From Phytophthora colocasiae (Eukaryota; Oomycota; Peronosporomycetes; Peronosporales; Peronosporaceae), in assembly GCA_018806915.1 (NCBI GenBank), contig JAGKQI010000073.1:1116001-1180000 (forward strand): 64,000 nucleotides of DNA. The letters run 5' to 3'. Within the stretch, counting starts at the first letter, position 1. Each line of letters starts with the position of its first letter. The notes under the pieces were generated by a model. It was not told the DNA's origin and did no database searches. It saw nothing but the letters and a program-made list of their open reading frames with translations. The position numbers were made by a program, and so were the translations under genes. Positions 22,480 through 32,829 of this stretch are shown in pieces.

Positions 22480-22763
22480 ATGCCGCTTACACTTGCTCAA
22501 GCTCAACGCAATTCACGGAGTTTGTACCGTCGTATTCTTCGTGAAAGTCGTCAATTGGAGCCCAACACACGCGAGTTCTACCGCGATCCGTACAGGTAAA
22601 GTCTCCCAGTACTACCGAAAAGTTGGATAACACCATTTACAGTTTGCTGTTGCAGGGGTTTCCGAGTCATGCCGATGATAAAGATCCAGAAGCCATTCAA
22701 AGTCACATCCGCCGGGTGGAACAGGATATGCATTGTGTACTCCTCGACAATGGACTGCACTGA
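22480..22763 (+). CDS. LYR-motif mitochondrial protein, LYRM9-like
   Basis: Two exons, 22480-22595 and 22643-22763, joined across a 47-nt GT-AG intron, encode 78 residues. The N-terminal helix carries the motif SRSLYRRILRES with the Leu-Tyr-Arg triplet. The second half (FPSHADDKDPEAIQ, then SHIRRVEQD) matches the FxxH...D-P-E-I pattern of LYRM9, which is also 78 residues long. LYR proteins dock to acyl-carrier protein in the mitochondrial matrix and help assemble respiratory complexes or iron-sulphur clusters. The partner of this one is not known. A second acceptor AG 14 bp downstream would put the C-terminus out of frame and is less likely. Confidence 0.8.
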
Positions 22764-22802
22764 AGGAGACTTCATTAGTTGAAATGGATGTATACTTACA
22801 CA

Positions 22803-25800
22803 TTAGCTTGATCCCATTGTAGTTGCTTGAATTGAGGTTGTCTGAGATGCAGGAACAGGAGTAAGAGAACTTGTCTTTGGTCGTGGGTGCTTCCTCGTAG
22901 GTTGTTTGCCTTTACCTGACCGTTCCGGCCACTTCTCTTCACAAAACGACCGTGCAGCGTCTAAATACGCTTTCCACGCTTCTTGACCTTGAGCGTTGTA
23001 GATGCGAGGAGGTAATTCATCCCGACGTAAAGCATTCAAGATAACTGTGACGTTGGCGTTGAAATCGCGGTCTAAGATAATCGTGTCTTTCTCCAGCAGA
23101 GGTATCTCCTTGGGATACTTGGTTGCTCCAGAGAAAAACACAGCCACCATCGGAAGCTCAGCGTTTTCCAGAAGCAGGCCACAGTTATTCATGACGGGAG
23201 CTAATCGCTGCTGAGCATTTAACACTTCCAGATAGTACACGTATGTCTTGGTCAGCTGCTTGAGCAAAGCGTCCACTGGTCGATCCTCCCCGGGTGACAT
23301 CATATTCGGTACATTGACGTTTGAACCAGTAATTGCAGTTCGTTCGGACTTGTCAAGAAACTCTTGAAGCCGACGACGCAGCACCTTACCTCGCGCTTCC
23401 AGAACGATACCCAGCATGATGTCGATCACGTCGTGTTCTTCCTTGCACGCTAATACCCACGACCCCACCTCTTTCAGCCTTGCGTAGGCCACATTCTCTT
23501 GGAGTAACGAAACGTAAAACTTCCAGTATTTCAAGCGGTAATAATCGTACTTCATCTGGCGCTGATTCAACTCCTCGAACTTCTTGGCTGCTGGGATGTA
23601 CTCCGTAAACCAAATAGCCACAACTTGAGGCCGTCTTTTGTCAAAGATAGGAGTCATTTCCTTTAAGGCCCGTGCTGCCGCGTCCGAAGGACCTTCCAAG
23701 TTTTCTTCACTGCGACGAGTTCGCACAGCTTCCAGCAGTATGTTGATGTGGTTATCTTGGATCCCGCTTTGCTCGAGGGTGCTGTAAAAGGTTGACAACC
23801 AGTACACGATCCGCGCCAGCACATACCGAGATGGATGGAAGTAGCGATCTTCGTCTGGAATTGACTCCAGGGCCTCGATAATATTTAGTGCAAGCCAACC
23901 ACGCGCTAGCGTAACGTTGAACTCCCGAATGGATTCGTCTTTTTCGGCAGTTGAAAGAAGTGCAAGAATTTCCTCTTTCCGAGCAGCGCTGGCACTGCTT
24001 TGAAACTTTGGATCAGCATTTTTTGCGGTGTCAGTAGCCTCCGCAAACTTCTCTTGCGTATTCTTCACTACAGTTTCTTCAGATGTAGCACTGTCATCAT
24101 CTTCGTCGCCGTCTTCATTCTCTTCATAGAAATAGTTGCAAACCAAGCGCAATGCCGACACCGAAGGCGATTCACTAATTGTGAGGTCAATTCGCAATGC
24201 TTGTAGCGAATAAAACGCATGAACAAGCGCGTGCTCTCTGTCCCCGTCTTCTCGAGCTGCCTCAGCCTTCGAAAAGCACTCAGCCATAGTTGTTGCAGTT
24301 GCTAAAACCTCAAGATCAGACTGTTCTTGCTGACGAAGCTCACACCAGCGTCTTTTCTTCAATGTTTTCCCAATCATGTACTGCAAACGAAAATGGTCTT
24401 CGTGGGCATCTTCGTTGTGCTCGCAGATCTCCAGTCCTCGTCGGAAATACGACAGCGTTTTGTCGATCAATCGTGAATACACCTCGACCGGAAACAACGC
24501 AACGTTCAGTTCTTTCATCAGAGAAAACTCTTGCAGCACATTATACAGCAGCAAGCCGCACTCTTCGTTACATTCGATGATCTTGTTCTTCAGCTCATCC
24601 AACTCTTCATCAAATTCTTCTTCACCTTCACTTTTACCTCGTACTTTCAGCTCATGCTTCGTAGCAGTCTGCTCGGCCAGTCGCGCTGCCATTTCGAAGC
24701 ATCGTCGAGCAAACTCAATCACTTGAACGATATACGTTGTCGCATATTCTTCGATGGGCACTTGGTCTTGCGGGGGAACTAGTTTGTGGGCGGGGTCCAG
24801 CGTAGCTTCCTCCTTAGAATCCTTTGATGATGAGGGTTTGCTACCGGCTTTATGTCCTTCGGCATCCTGAGACTTTTTCATTGTCTTGAACAAGCCCCAC
24901 ACTGATACGACACTCTGAAATGAATGCGCGTCGGACGCTTTTTGTCCTTGCGCATCGCTAGCAGACACGTCTTTGGCGAGTACTTTGCTCGTATACCACT
25001 GGAATGCTCGGATTCTCCTTTTACGTCCGAGAACAGCAGCAAAAGCGTCGGTGGCAGCGTGATACAGCTCCTTCATCGTTTTCCCCAGGCGAAGCCACGA
25101 GTCAATGCGATCGGGATGATAGTACAAAACGTCTTTCATCAAGAACTCCACTCGTTCTCGCACGTGTTGCTCCATCTCAGCCAATTCACCAAGATTTCCT
25201 CGTCGTTTTACTCGTCCAAGAATGAAATTCGCGCCCATCAAATACCACAAGTGTCCCAAGCACGCTTCGTCCTCAGACATAGCTGTCTGGCTTGTAATAT
25301 CAAGGGGGAATGGTGGGTCAACCTCTTCTAGCAATAAACCCCTCGGAGCTAGAAATGCTTCCAATGAAGAGGAGCCAGTCGCCGGTTGGACAGAGAGAGA
25401 AGCGAAACTCGAGTCAGAGAGTGCATCACGTACAGCGTAAAGTAGCTTAAGCCGCTCTTTCTTCTGCCCGTTGTTTTTCGGCTTGGTAGCCAAAAGTATA
25501 GGGACTGCAAAACGAGCAAGGCGAAGCGCGTCTTCGTGTTTCACAGTCGTTTCGGTATTCTGAAGCGAAGCAAAAGTGGTACCTGCCTTGTGATCTTCAC
25601 ACCCCGGTAGGATCTGGACATCATACAGGCACCGGTAACACTGGCAAACCTCTTTCTGGAAGCGATACTCTCTTTCTTCCTCATCCTCTTCACCAGACTT
25701 ACTTGGAGACTTGCCTTCGTCTCGAACACTTGCCTTCTGCTTCACAAACTTACTCAAAAGTACAGTACACGTTTCGAGAAAGCACGAGCAGCTCCGAGAA

Positions 25801-28800
25801 TCTCCCGAAGAGCTATCTTCAGAGAAGTACGTCAAGCCGCAGATACCATGTTGCCCAAGCCGTTCGTGTAGTAAATGGACCAGGTCGACTAATTGTGTCG
25901 GTAGTACAACTAAGTCTGCTCGAGCAAAGCTTTCATACAGCAGAACGAACAATATTGCTCCGTTGCCAAAAAGCTGCTTCGTAGTCTTCGCCTCGCTGCG
26001 TACCAAAGATTCTTCCTCCTCCTTCATCAATGTACAGCACAACGTCATCAAGGCTGACCGTTTTGCCAGCGGGAAAGCCACAGCAAGCTTGTCATCGCTA
26101 CTGAACGATCTGTTCAGGAAGCGCAGAATCTCCACGAGGACCATTCGAATGCGATCACGACGGGGTTGCTTTCTCTTGATGGGGTGAGGCACCAACGTGA
26201 ACAAATTCCGGAATTCCTCACTCGGTAGCGACCGGACAACGTACAACAGTTGACCCATGACATTCACCCCAACCATTCGTTGTATATCCTGGATAGTTTC
26301 GTCATCTTTACTCAACTTCTCAACTTCCAAAACTACGCGTATCATCGTCAGCATATCGTTGGGGGAATCGAACCGCAGTAGAATCGATGGTTTCAAACAC
26401 CTTACGCACAGTCCACACAGCAATAACCACTGGTCATGATTTGTTAACCGCTCACACTCATTTTGGGTTAATTGCGTTAACAAGAAGTCCATAGCAGCAA
26501 GAGCATTCGTGCATGCTTCATCTTGCGAATCGTCCGCACTAGGCACTTTCTTCACATTCAATCCATCCAGAAATTCAACCACATAGTAAAAGATGGTCAG
26601 TAAGAACGATACTGTGTCTTCATCGGAGAAGTTGGAGCTCTGACCAAGCGATTTCAGCACCATCTCGAAAAGCTTATTGTTGTTATCCCCAGTCGAAGAG
26701 TCCTCTTCTTCAGTCTCGAATTCGTTCAGGAAGTCTGCCATCCGTGGTGCTTGATTGGGCGGAAAGAAGTGCCCCAGAAGAATGGAAACGACTTCATCGT
26801 AATCCCCAGCGTCGAACAACCGCCGAGCCTCTGAACACACATCCGAAAAACGCAAACCAGAAATCTTTTCGTCCAGAATTTCCAATGTGATAGTATTATC
26901 AGCTTCTTGATTGGGCAAATCAACTCGAAAAGTAATACTGTTGTCTCCTTCAGCGGACTCAATAAGCTTTTCTCTGCTTTTGATGTAGTAATGCTGTGCC
27001 ATTTGAGGGTTTCCACAACGTTCGTACATACGCGCAATCAGCCAGAGTAAGCGTATGAATTCATCTCCCGTTGGACAGACCGCAGCTTCTTCTGAATCTT
27101 CCAACCAGCCAAACTCAAACAGGAGCTTCTGGGCCTGCACTAACTGGACCTCTACTAATCTCCTCATCTTTCTTTTTCTTTTACCACGTACGGGTTGTTG
27201 CGAAAGTGTATCGAAGTGTAGCTCCAGTAGGAAAACCTGGGCACCAAGCGTTAATCCATTCCCTTCGAAGCGACTGCTTTGAATTAAAGAGTGGTTAGCT
27301 ACATGAACCAAACTGGATCTCGTCGGTGTTGTCGCTTTGGCAAAGTCCAGCTCTCCTTTTAATGCTTTCTCCAGCCACATACACACTCTATGAATGCCTT
27401 CGTCGTCATTCCCAAGTTTCAGATGTGACCATTTGCCGCATTGATTGAGAAAATGACGCACCCAGTTCAAAATTCCACGAGACGAGGACATTTCAGCATC
27501 ACTCTCACTGACAAACATGGAAACCTGCCTCCCAGTAACACAACCAACCAAAGACGGTGCTCTAGGAGCTGTACATTCACGTAATGCCGTTTGTGAGGAC
27601 TGTGAATCGGTATTTCGTGCTGCTCCTCCATCAGATGCTGCACATGCAAACACTGGCGTTCTTGATAGTGTCTTCTTGTCCGCATCAGAGATGCAGAACT
27701 CTGTGTCAACAAGCTCTACATTCAATGGAGGGAGCCACTCGATCGACACAGATTCTGGAGTTGACTCTCTGTCTTCCTTGCCAATGAAGTCCGGGAGGAA
27801 AGCACCTAAACGGTACGCCAAGTTCTTTTCGCGAGCTTCTTTTACTGCGGCTGCATGCTCTTCTCGCAGTCGCTCTTCATGACGCCGTGACTTACGCCTC
27901 CTGGGCATAAATTCCGCGAGTTCTTGTGCAAGTGTCCCGCTGTCTTGGGTATCATTATCCGAAATACCAGTGGAAAGTGATGTCTCCAAAACAGTAGAAG
28001 CCTTGTGTTTCAAACGCTTAGCTGGAGGCGGGTGATCGCTTTCATCCTGTGGCAACTGTTTTTCTGTCTCCATTGATTTTCGCTTGTTCTTCTCATCCTC
28101 CGCGTCTTCTGTCTCCATCTCCACATCAGCCTTCTCTTCTAGATCATACCCTACGTGAATCTCCACTTTCGTACGCAACACATCAAACCTCTCATCCCTG
28201 TTATTCTCCTCAAAAGCTTCAAGTAATAATTTCCCCAATGAACTCCACGAAGGCTGCTGCAACTCATATTTCCTCGACTGCATCTTCGTTTCGAGCTGCG
28301 TCTTCATCTCCTGTAGCTGAATCTCCCTTCTCAACACTGCCACTTTATCAAGTTCCTTCAGATGTTGTAGCTTCCTCTTCGCATTCTTCAGCAGCTTCAG
28401 CTCTCTCTTTGTTGGATTCTTGATCTTTTCATCATCAATAACTCTCACTGTAGCACACTGTCCGTCATGATGTCGGATATACTCCGCCATCCTCTTGTAC
28501 TCGTCCACATCTCCAATTTGATTCAGAACTTCAGCCAATGTCTCCACTAGTGGCCAATACGTGGCATCCACTTTGAATCCTTCCTCCAAAGTCCGTCTAG
28601 CGAGCCACAGCTTGCCCGTCTCCAAGGCCGTTGTAGCCATCTGATACCACACAACGACGTCCGTTGCGTCCAGTTCCAGCGCAGATGCAAAGAAACCCAG
28701 AGCCCGGTCGAAATTCCTAGCTTCAGCTGCCATTGCAGCCTGGTTTTTGAGGCACAAATACTCGAGACGAGGGCTCAAGCGAGCTTGACCACTGAGAAGC

Positions 28801-28970
28801 TGCTGGTAAATGGCTTCGGCCTGCTCTGTCTGCCGTCGCTGCTGAAGACGCAGCGCCTGCTCGTACAGAGCGGCATTGTCGGCGTCTTGCGCTTCTTCAG
28901 TAGCTCTTTCCTGCGCCAGACTCGCCCGGGCGTCGCCCTCGGCCACGTTAAGTGCAGCCCATGATGCCAT
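22803..28970 (-). CDS. CABIN1/Hir3-like TPR protein of the HIRA complex
   Basis: A single 2,055-residue frame. TPR-type helices begin at about residue 30 (ALYEQALRLQQRRQTEQAEA) and include the run VVWYQMATTALETGKLWLAR then FKVDATYWPLVETLAEVL. That arrangement is the conserved N-terminal signature of calcineurin-binding protein CABIN1 and yeast Hir3. A Lys-rich and acidic disordered section follows (about residues 180-330, with PPPAKRLK), then long helical repeats, another acidic insert near residue 1,600, and a basic Ser/Thr/Pro-rich tail. In other eukaryotes this protein is the scaffold of the HIRA histone H3.3 chaperone. Length lies close to the animal protein. It converges on the LYR gene, 39 bp apart. 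Orthology is inferred from repeat pattern and size. Confidence 0.8.
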   Translation of the reverse strand: MASWAALNVAEGDARASLAQERATEEAQDADNAALYEQALRLQQRRQTEQAEAIYQQLLSGQARLSPRLEYLCLKNQAAMAAEARNFDRALGFFASALELDATDVVVWYQMATTALETGKLWLARRTLEEGFKVDATYWPLVETLAEVLNQIGDVDEYKRMAEYIRHHDGQCATVRVIDDEKIKNPTKRELKLLKNAKRKLQHLKELDKVAVLRREIQLQEMKTQLETKMQSRKYELQQPSWSSLGKLLLEAFEENNRDERFDVLRTKVEIHVGYDLEEKADVEMETEDAEDEKNKRKSMETEKQLPQDESDHPPPAKRLKHKASTVLETSLSTGISDNDTQDSGTLAQELAEFMPRRRKSRRHEERLREEHAAAVKEAREKNLAYRLGAFLPDFIGKEDRESTPESVSIEWLPPLNVELVDTEFCISDADKKTLSRTPVFACAASDGGAARNTDSQSSQTALRECTAPRAPSLVGCVTGRQVSMFVSESDAEMSSSRGILNWVRHFLNQCGKWSHLKLGNDDEGIHRVCMWLEKALKGELDFAKATTPTRSSLVHVANHSLIQSSRFEGNGLTLGAQVFLLELHFDTLSQQPVRGKRKRKMRRLVEVQLVQAQKLLFEFGWLEDSEEAAVCPTGDEFIRLLWLIARMYERCGNPQMAQHYYIKSREKLIESAEGDNSITFRVDLPNQEADNTITLEILDEKISGLRFSDVCSEARRLFDAGDYDEVVSILLGHFFPPNQAPRMADFLNEFETEEEDSSTGDNNNKLFEMVLKSLGQSSNFSDEDTVSFLLTIFYYVVEFLDGLNVKKVPSADDSQDEACTNALAAMDFLLTQLTQNECERLTNHDQWLLLCGLCVRCLKPSILLRFDSPNDMLTMIRVVLEVEKLSKDDETIQDIQRMVGVNVMGQLLYVVRSLPSEEFRNLFTLVPHPIKRKQPRRDRIRMVLVEILRFLNRSFSSDDKLAVAFPLAKRSALMTLCCTLMKEEEESLVRSEAKTTKQLFGNGAILFVLLYESFARADLVVLPTQLVDLVHLLHERLGQHGICGLTYFSEDSSSGDSRSCSCFLETCTVLLSKFVKQKASVRDEGKSPSKSGEEDEEEREYRFQKEVCQCYRCLYDVQILPGCEDHKAGTTFASLQNTETTVKHEDALRLARFAVPILLATKPKNNGQKKERLKLLYAVRDALSDSSFASLSVQPATGSSSLEAFLAPRGLLLEEVDPPFPLDITSQTAMSEDEACLGHLWYLMGANFILGRVKRRGNLGELAEMEQHVRERVEFLMKDVLYYHPDRIDSWLRLGKTMKELYHAATDAFAAVLGRKRRIRAFQWYTSKVLAKDVSASDAQGQKASDAHSFQSVVSVWGLFKTMKKSQDAEGHKAGSKPSSSKDSKEEATLDPAHKLVPPQDQVPIEEYATTYIVQVIEFARRCFEMAARLAEQTATKHELKVRGKSEGEEEFDEELDELKNKIIECNEECGLLLYNVLQEFSLMKELNVALFPVEVYSRLIDKTLSYFRRGLEICEHNEDAHEDHFRLQYMIGKTLKKRRWCELRQQEQSDLEVLATATTMAECFSKAEAAREDGDREHALVHAFYSLQALRIDLTISESPSVSALRLVCNYFYEENEDGDEDDDSATSEETVVKNTQEKFAEATDTAKNADPKFQSSASAARKEEILALLSTAEKDESIREFNVTLARGWLALNIIEALESIPDEDRYFHPSRYVLARIVYWLSTFYSTLEQSGIQDNHINILLEAVRTRRSEENLEGPSDAAARALKEMTPIFDKRRPQVVAIWFTEYIPAAKKFEELNQRQMKYDYYRLKYWKFYVSLLQENVAYARLKEVGSWVLACKEEHDVIDIMLGIVLEARGKVLRRRLQEFLDKSERTAITGSNVNVPNMMSPGEDRPVDALLKQLTKTYVYYLEVLNAQQRLAPVMNNCGLLLENAELPMVAVFFSGATKYPKEIPLLEKDTIILDRDFNANVTVILNALRRDELPPRIYNAQGQEAWKAYLDAARSFCEEKWPERSGKGKQPTRKHPRPKTSSLTPVPASQTTSIQATTMGSS

Positions 28971-29044
28971 CCACCTTTATTTCGTTTATTTGTTTTTATT
29001 CTTTATTGACTTATTTAAAGATAATTAAATAGATAACTATTAGT
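28971..29044. promoter_or_regulatory. Very AT-rich segment upstream of CABIN1-like gene
   Basis: About 75 bp of almost pure A/T with several TTTATT and TTATTT runs directly precede the start codon. It is probably leader and core promoter. No initiator match is clear. Confidence 0.35.
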
Positions 29045-29450
29045 TATATTGACTCTATGGCCCCATGGATTGAAAAGGCTAAGGCTGCGATCGTCTCAAT
29101 CATTAACAACCCCAGTGCTCATGTCCGAGTGGGTTTTGTGGCCAAATCGCGATGCTCCATGCCACGGAAGCCACTATCACAATGAGAACGACGACATGTT
29201 TTATCGCGTTCAAATGAAGCGAAGTCCCGGCGTTTGTGATCAAATGAGAGAAATGGCAACGCGTGGAATCGACTTTCCTTCATTGGCCACACAACGAAGA
29301 TGGTAGCCATCTTACAAGAAGCATTCCTAGATGCTGAAAGCTACGACGGATTTGACCGAGATTTCCAGAAACTCTCCCTATTGAAGACAGGAGATATTTC
29401 TCGTTTCGTGAATGTGGTGGTTACATTTCAGCGAGCTCTTTAACAACCAA
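29045..29450 (+). pseudogene. Relic of a vWA/alpha-kinase gene
   Basis: Short plus-strand pieces match the von Willebrand-A part of the neighbouring gene: PWIEKAKAAIVSIINN-like and VRVGFV, then DAPCHGS, DQMREMATRGIDF and a section equal to the AESYDGFDRDFQKLSL region. Internal deletions and frameshifts remove the catalytic core, and nothing of the kinase domain remains. It lies in the same orientation as the intact copy 470 bp downstream, so it is likely a decayed tandem duplicate. Confidence 0.85.
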
Positions 29451-29888
29451 AGAACTTGGACTTGACACGACCATATGGGTGTGATGAGAAAAGGTATACC
29501 TGCAGAGACCTGCGTGGCCTGTGAGCGAAGCAACCACGCAATCGATAACAACCGACTCGACGTTTAGCGTGATCTGCTTCCGCATTTTGTCTACGCTACC
29601 TGCATTACGTCGGATTAAAAACTTCACTCATGGATTCTGAGTGTCAAAGTCATTATGTTTACTACTAGTATTAACTACTCACTCACACGCCTCAATCGAA
29701 GTCTCCTTAAAGTGACCAACTGTCTGACTCGCTAAGGCGTCGGAATCTTCCTCGGAAACAGGCAGGCGCCGATTTCTGACTGAGTTGGAAGTGTCCATGT
29801 GGCAATGCAACTAGTAGTTGTACTGACAATTACGATTTCACCAGGATGGGAAAAGTGAAGCCAAGAAAACCAAGTCACCGTTTGCTGG
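29451..29888. other. Intergenic, no gene seen
   Basis: Contains the upstream region of the intact vWA/alpha-kinase gene. No open frame with recognisable content was found, and the residual similarity to the kinase family fades after about 29,480. Confidence 0.5.
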
Positions 29889-29904
29889 GTTCATTCCTCA
29901 ATTT
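29889..29904 (+). promoter_or_regulatory. Oomycete initiator element
   Basis: GTTCATTCCTCAATTT matches the published oomycete 16-nt initiator consensus GCTCATTYYNCAWTTT at 15 of 16 positions. It lies 14 bp upstream of the ATG of the vWA/alpha-kinase gene. The same element sits before the paralogue at 42,233-42,248. Confidence 0.8.
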
Positions 29905-29918
29905 GATTCCTTTGAGCG

Positions 29919-32180
29919 ATGGTTTTCTGGCGACGTCGTCCAAAAAGCTCGGGTCGAACTGATAAAGTCGAAGCCGAAGATAAAGTACCAGCAATCAAAA
30001 CAAAAGATGAGTCCGCAACACAGTCAACAAAAGATGCTGAGGAGTCGAGGCTCATGTCAGCAAGTTCTATTCGTGCAGATGAAGATGATGCAGGTCACGT
30101 GGTGCAAATGCAAAAGAAGAAGAAGAGGTTGTGGAAGGTGATTATTTGCAATCTTGGCTGGTGCAGTCATCGTTGTGAGCTTTGCTCCTGTTTAGACGGT
30201 GAGCTGAATCTTCCCAGACGTGAGCTGCAGCAAACGGAACACTTCAGTGTTGTTCAGAGCAGAATCAAGGAAGGCGCCAAGGAAAGCCAACAGAAGTATG
30301 CCATATCAAGTTCACTTGACCTCGTGATCGTAATGGATTGCACGGGGTCAATGGATCCGTGGATCAAAGAGGCCAAGAATGCGATTTTTGCAATCATCAA
30401 GAAAGACCACCCCAGTACCAATATTCGAGTGGGGTTCGTTGCCTATCGAGACTTTTGCGATGGTAAAGATCGCATCCAGACTCAAGTGCTGACAAGTGAT
30501 GTTGCTGCTGTACAGCGGTTCATTGCTTCCCTCCGTGCGTTTGGTGGTGGCGATGAGCCTGAAGACATTCCAGGGGGTCTGGAGGCTGCTCTAGCGATGC
30601 CATTTCAAGCCGAGGCTAGGCGCATTGTAGTTATTGGCGATGCCCCGTGCCACGGAAGCAGATTCCACGTCTTCCCTACGTCCGACGACATGACTTACTT
30701 TTTTCACATTGAGAAAGGTCCCGACATCTGCAGTCAGATGAGAGACATGGCAGCGCGTGGGATCGACTTTTCCTTCATTGAGATCAAACCCGATCGCACA
30801 ACAAAGATGGTAGCTGTATTACAGGAAAAGTTCCTAGATGCTGAAAGCTACGATGGCTTTGATCGAGATTTCCAGAAACTGTCCTTATCCAAGGCAGGAG
30901 ATATTGCTCGTTTCGGAAATGTCATTTCAGCGACAGCGAGCTCCTCGATCTCCGCCAGTAAGCAAAGAACTGTGCTTACAACCGCAAAGGAGGTTGTAGG
31001 TGGAACGGCTGGAGATGGTTCCGTCTTTATGAGGCGTAAACGAACTCCGCTAGAGGCCAATGACGTTTTTGCTCCTCCTGATAGGAAGCCTCTCAACTGG
31101 AGTGAACTTCGTTCTTCAACAGCTATTCCTGCTGTCCGTCACTCGCTGCATTTCCGACCTGGTCAACATGTTGACTGGAAGAACTTGGACTTGAAACACA
31201 CGCAGCAGGACACGACCATCCGTCTGTCTCAAAGTTGTTTTGCAATGGGTGCGATGAGATCGGCCCACGCTCTGCTCGACTGCAACATGGAGACGCATCT
31301 CGTGGCCAAGTGTTACTTCGGGAAAGCTGCCAGAGTATCGTCCAAGTCGAAACACTCGTTAGAGAACGACGTCAAGATGCAGATGGTGGCCAAACGTCTC
31401 GCTTCCGAGTTCTCCGTGTCGGACAACATTGACAAGGGTGTCGATTTTATCTTCACGTGCTGGTACGAGGTCAAGAACCCAAAGGAAGCTGGATTGCGCT
31501 CATCGATGGCCATGTTTACTGCTGAGCCGTACATTGAAGGGGAGTACAAGAAGTACAACAACAACAATGGCTGGATCCGAGACGATGGATTGGACTTCAG
31601 TGAGACGGCTCAGGCTTTTAGTCATTTCACGTGGCAGAGGACATTCGGCGAGCTGATGGTGGTGGATCTTCAAGGTGTGGGAGGCATCTTCACGGACCCT
31701 CAGATCCACTCTAAAAGTGGTGAATTCGGTTTTGGGAATCTGTTGGAGGTCGGTATGACTGCTTTCTTTGCCACTCATAAGTGCAATGGTGTGTGTAGTG
31801 CTCTGGGTTTGAAGCCTCTCCAGTCTGGTAAAGATAAGACCATGAATTTGATCACGCCTAAGCCCTTGATCAAATTCAAGACTAGGACCAGTACCAACTC
31901 CAAGACTGATTCGGACAACCATGGTGCTGCTGCTTTGAAAAATTTGTCGAACAAGTGGATGACTTGCAGTTGTTCGTTGTGTGGAACTATGTGGAAGGTA
32001 TTACGCAACGATTTTGTTGCTGCTTACCGAAAAAGACGCGAGGTGTACTGTGGGTCGTGCTCCACAAGATCTAAGCTGGTAACACATGCCAGTCATGTAA
32101 GGATGTTCGCCCTACAGACTCTCGATGAAAGCAAAAGTATCGAGCCTGCAGAAACGTACATGTATGAAGCCATGTATTGA
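29919..32180 (+). CDS. von Willebrand A / alpha-kinase protein, intact copy
   Basis: A 753-residue single-exon gene. A basic N-terminus with a short helical stretch leads to a vWA domain (about residues 130-310) with the metal-site motif DCTGSMD and a GDAPCHG strand. An alpha-kinase domain (about 400-640) follows, with AKCYFG, then VDLQGVGG, TDPQIHS and a zinc-site FGNLLEVG...HKCNGVC. This is the layout of Dictyostelium VwkA, an atypical protein kinase linked to the contractile vacuole and myosin. The C-terminal 90 residues differ from the paralogue at 39,955-42,225 and end in a Cys-poor tail, which may reflect a local rearrangement. The substrate is unknown. Confidence 0.9.
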   Translation: MVFWRRRPKSSGRTDKVEAEDKVPAIKTKDESATQSTKDAEESRLMSASSIRADEDDAGHVVQMQKKKKRLWKVIICNLGWCSHRCELCSCLDGELNLPRRELQQTEHFSVVQSRIKEGAKESQQKYAISSSLDLVIVMDCTGSMDPWIKEAKNAIFAIIKKDHPSTNIRVGFVAYRDFCDGKDRIQTQVLTSDVAAVQRFIASLRAFGGGDEPEDIPGGLEAALAMPFQAEARRIVVIGDAPCHGSRFHVFPTSDDMTYFFHIEKGPDICSQMRDMAARGIDFSFIEIKPDRTTKMVAVLQEKFLDAESYDGFDRDFQKLSLSKAGDIARFGNVISATASSSISASKQRTVLTTAKEVVGGTAGDGSVFMRRKRTPLEANDVFAPPDRKPLNWSELRSSTAIPAVRHSLHFRPGQHVDWKNLDLKHTQQDTTIRLSQSCFAMGAMRSAHALLDCNMETHLVAKCYFGKAARVSSKSKHSLENDVKMQMVAKRLASEFSVSDNIDKGVDFIFTCWYEVKNPKEAGLRSSMAMFTAEPYIEGEYKKYNNNNGWIRDDGLDFSETAQAFSHFTWQRTFGELMVVDLQGVGGIFTDPQIHSKSGEFGFGNLLEVGMTAFFATHKCNGVCSALGLKPLQSGKDKTMNLITPKPLIKFKTRTSTNSKTDSDNHGAAALKNLSNKWMTCSCSLCGTMWKVLRNDFVAAYRKRREVYCGSCSTRSKLVTHASHVRMFALQTLDESKSIEPAETYMYEAMY

Positions 32181-32510
32181 ATAATGATACGGCATTGGTA
32201 AGTTTCCGGTACTGTACTAAGTTCCTTCTTTGATTCGTTTTCGTTGTAAACAACAACAACAACAAACTCTTTCTTGACTTTCTTGTCCAGTTGTATTAAC
32301 GTCCTTACCGAGCTGTACGTTGACGAACCTCAACAACGAGCTGGTCCCCATTCCCAGAAGCGCAGCATTAGAAAAGTCAGCGTCAGCCACGTTGCCGTGA
32401 TACCAAATCCAATACCCCACCACAGACCTTCAACGCCCATGTCAGCTACAAACGCAAGAATCGCTCCAAGTGGGATACCTCCACCGTAGTAACCGATGAC
32501 ATTAGCGATC

Positions 32511-32804
32511 TGTAGCCTGTATAAGCGCTTGAACTTAAATTGCGAAGTGAGTTCATTAAAGCACGAGAAATCCTGTTCCTATCTCCTACTTCTCCTGTCC
32601 TCAAAGGTGGCGAGCTTCGTGGCCTGCTCACCACCAACCAATGTTCTTGATTATGAAGTAGCCACGATGATGCGGCTCACACGTAGATTATGTAGTTTCC
32701 AGATGACGCGGCTCAAAGTGTCGGTACCTTCATGTCGGCCGTCCTGGCACCAGCCTTGACGTAGATGCGGCGGCTGGCTTCACTCCTGCTCCACCGGCGC
32801 TACA
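32511..32804 (-). repeat. Gypsy 3' LTR
   Basis: A 294-bp direct repeat identical to 37,900-38,193. A G-rich tract (CTTCGGGGGCAG on the element's strand) immediately precedes it and may serve as polypurine tract. Confidence 0.95.
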
Positions 32805-32829
32805 CTGCCCCCGAAGTCTGCTGCCGCAG

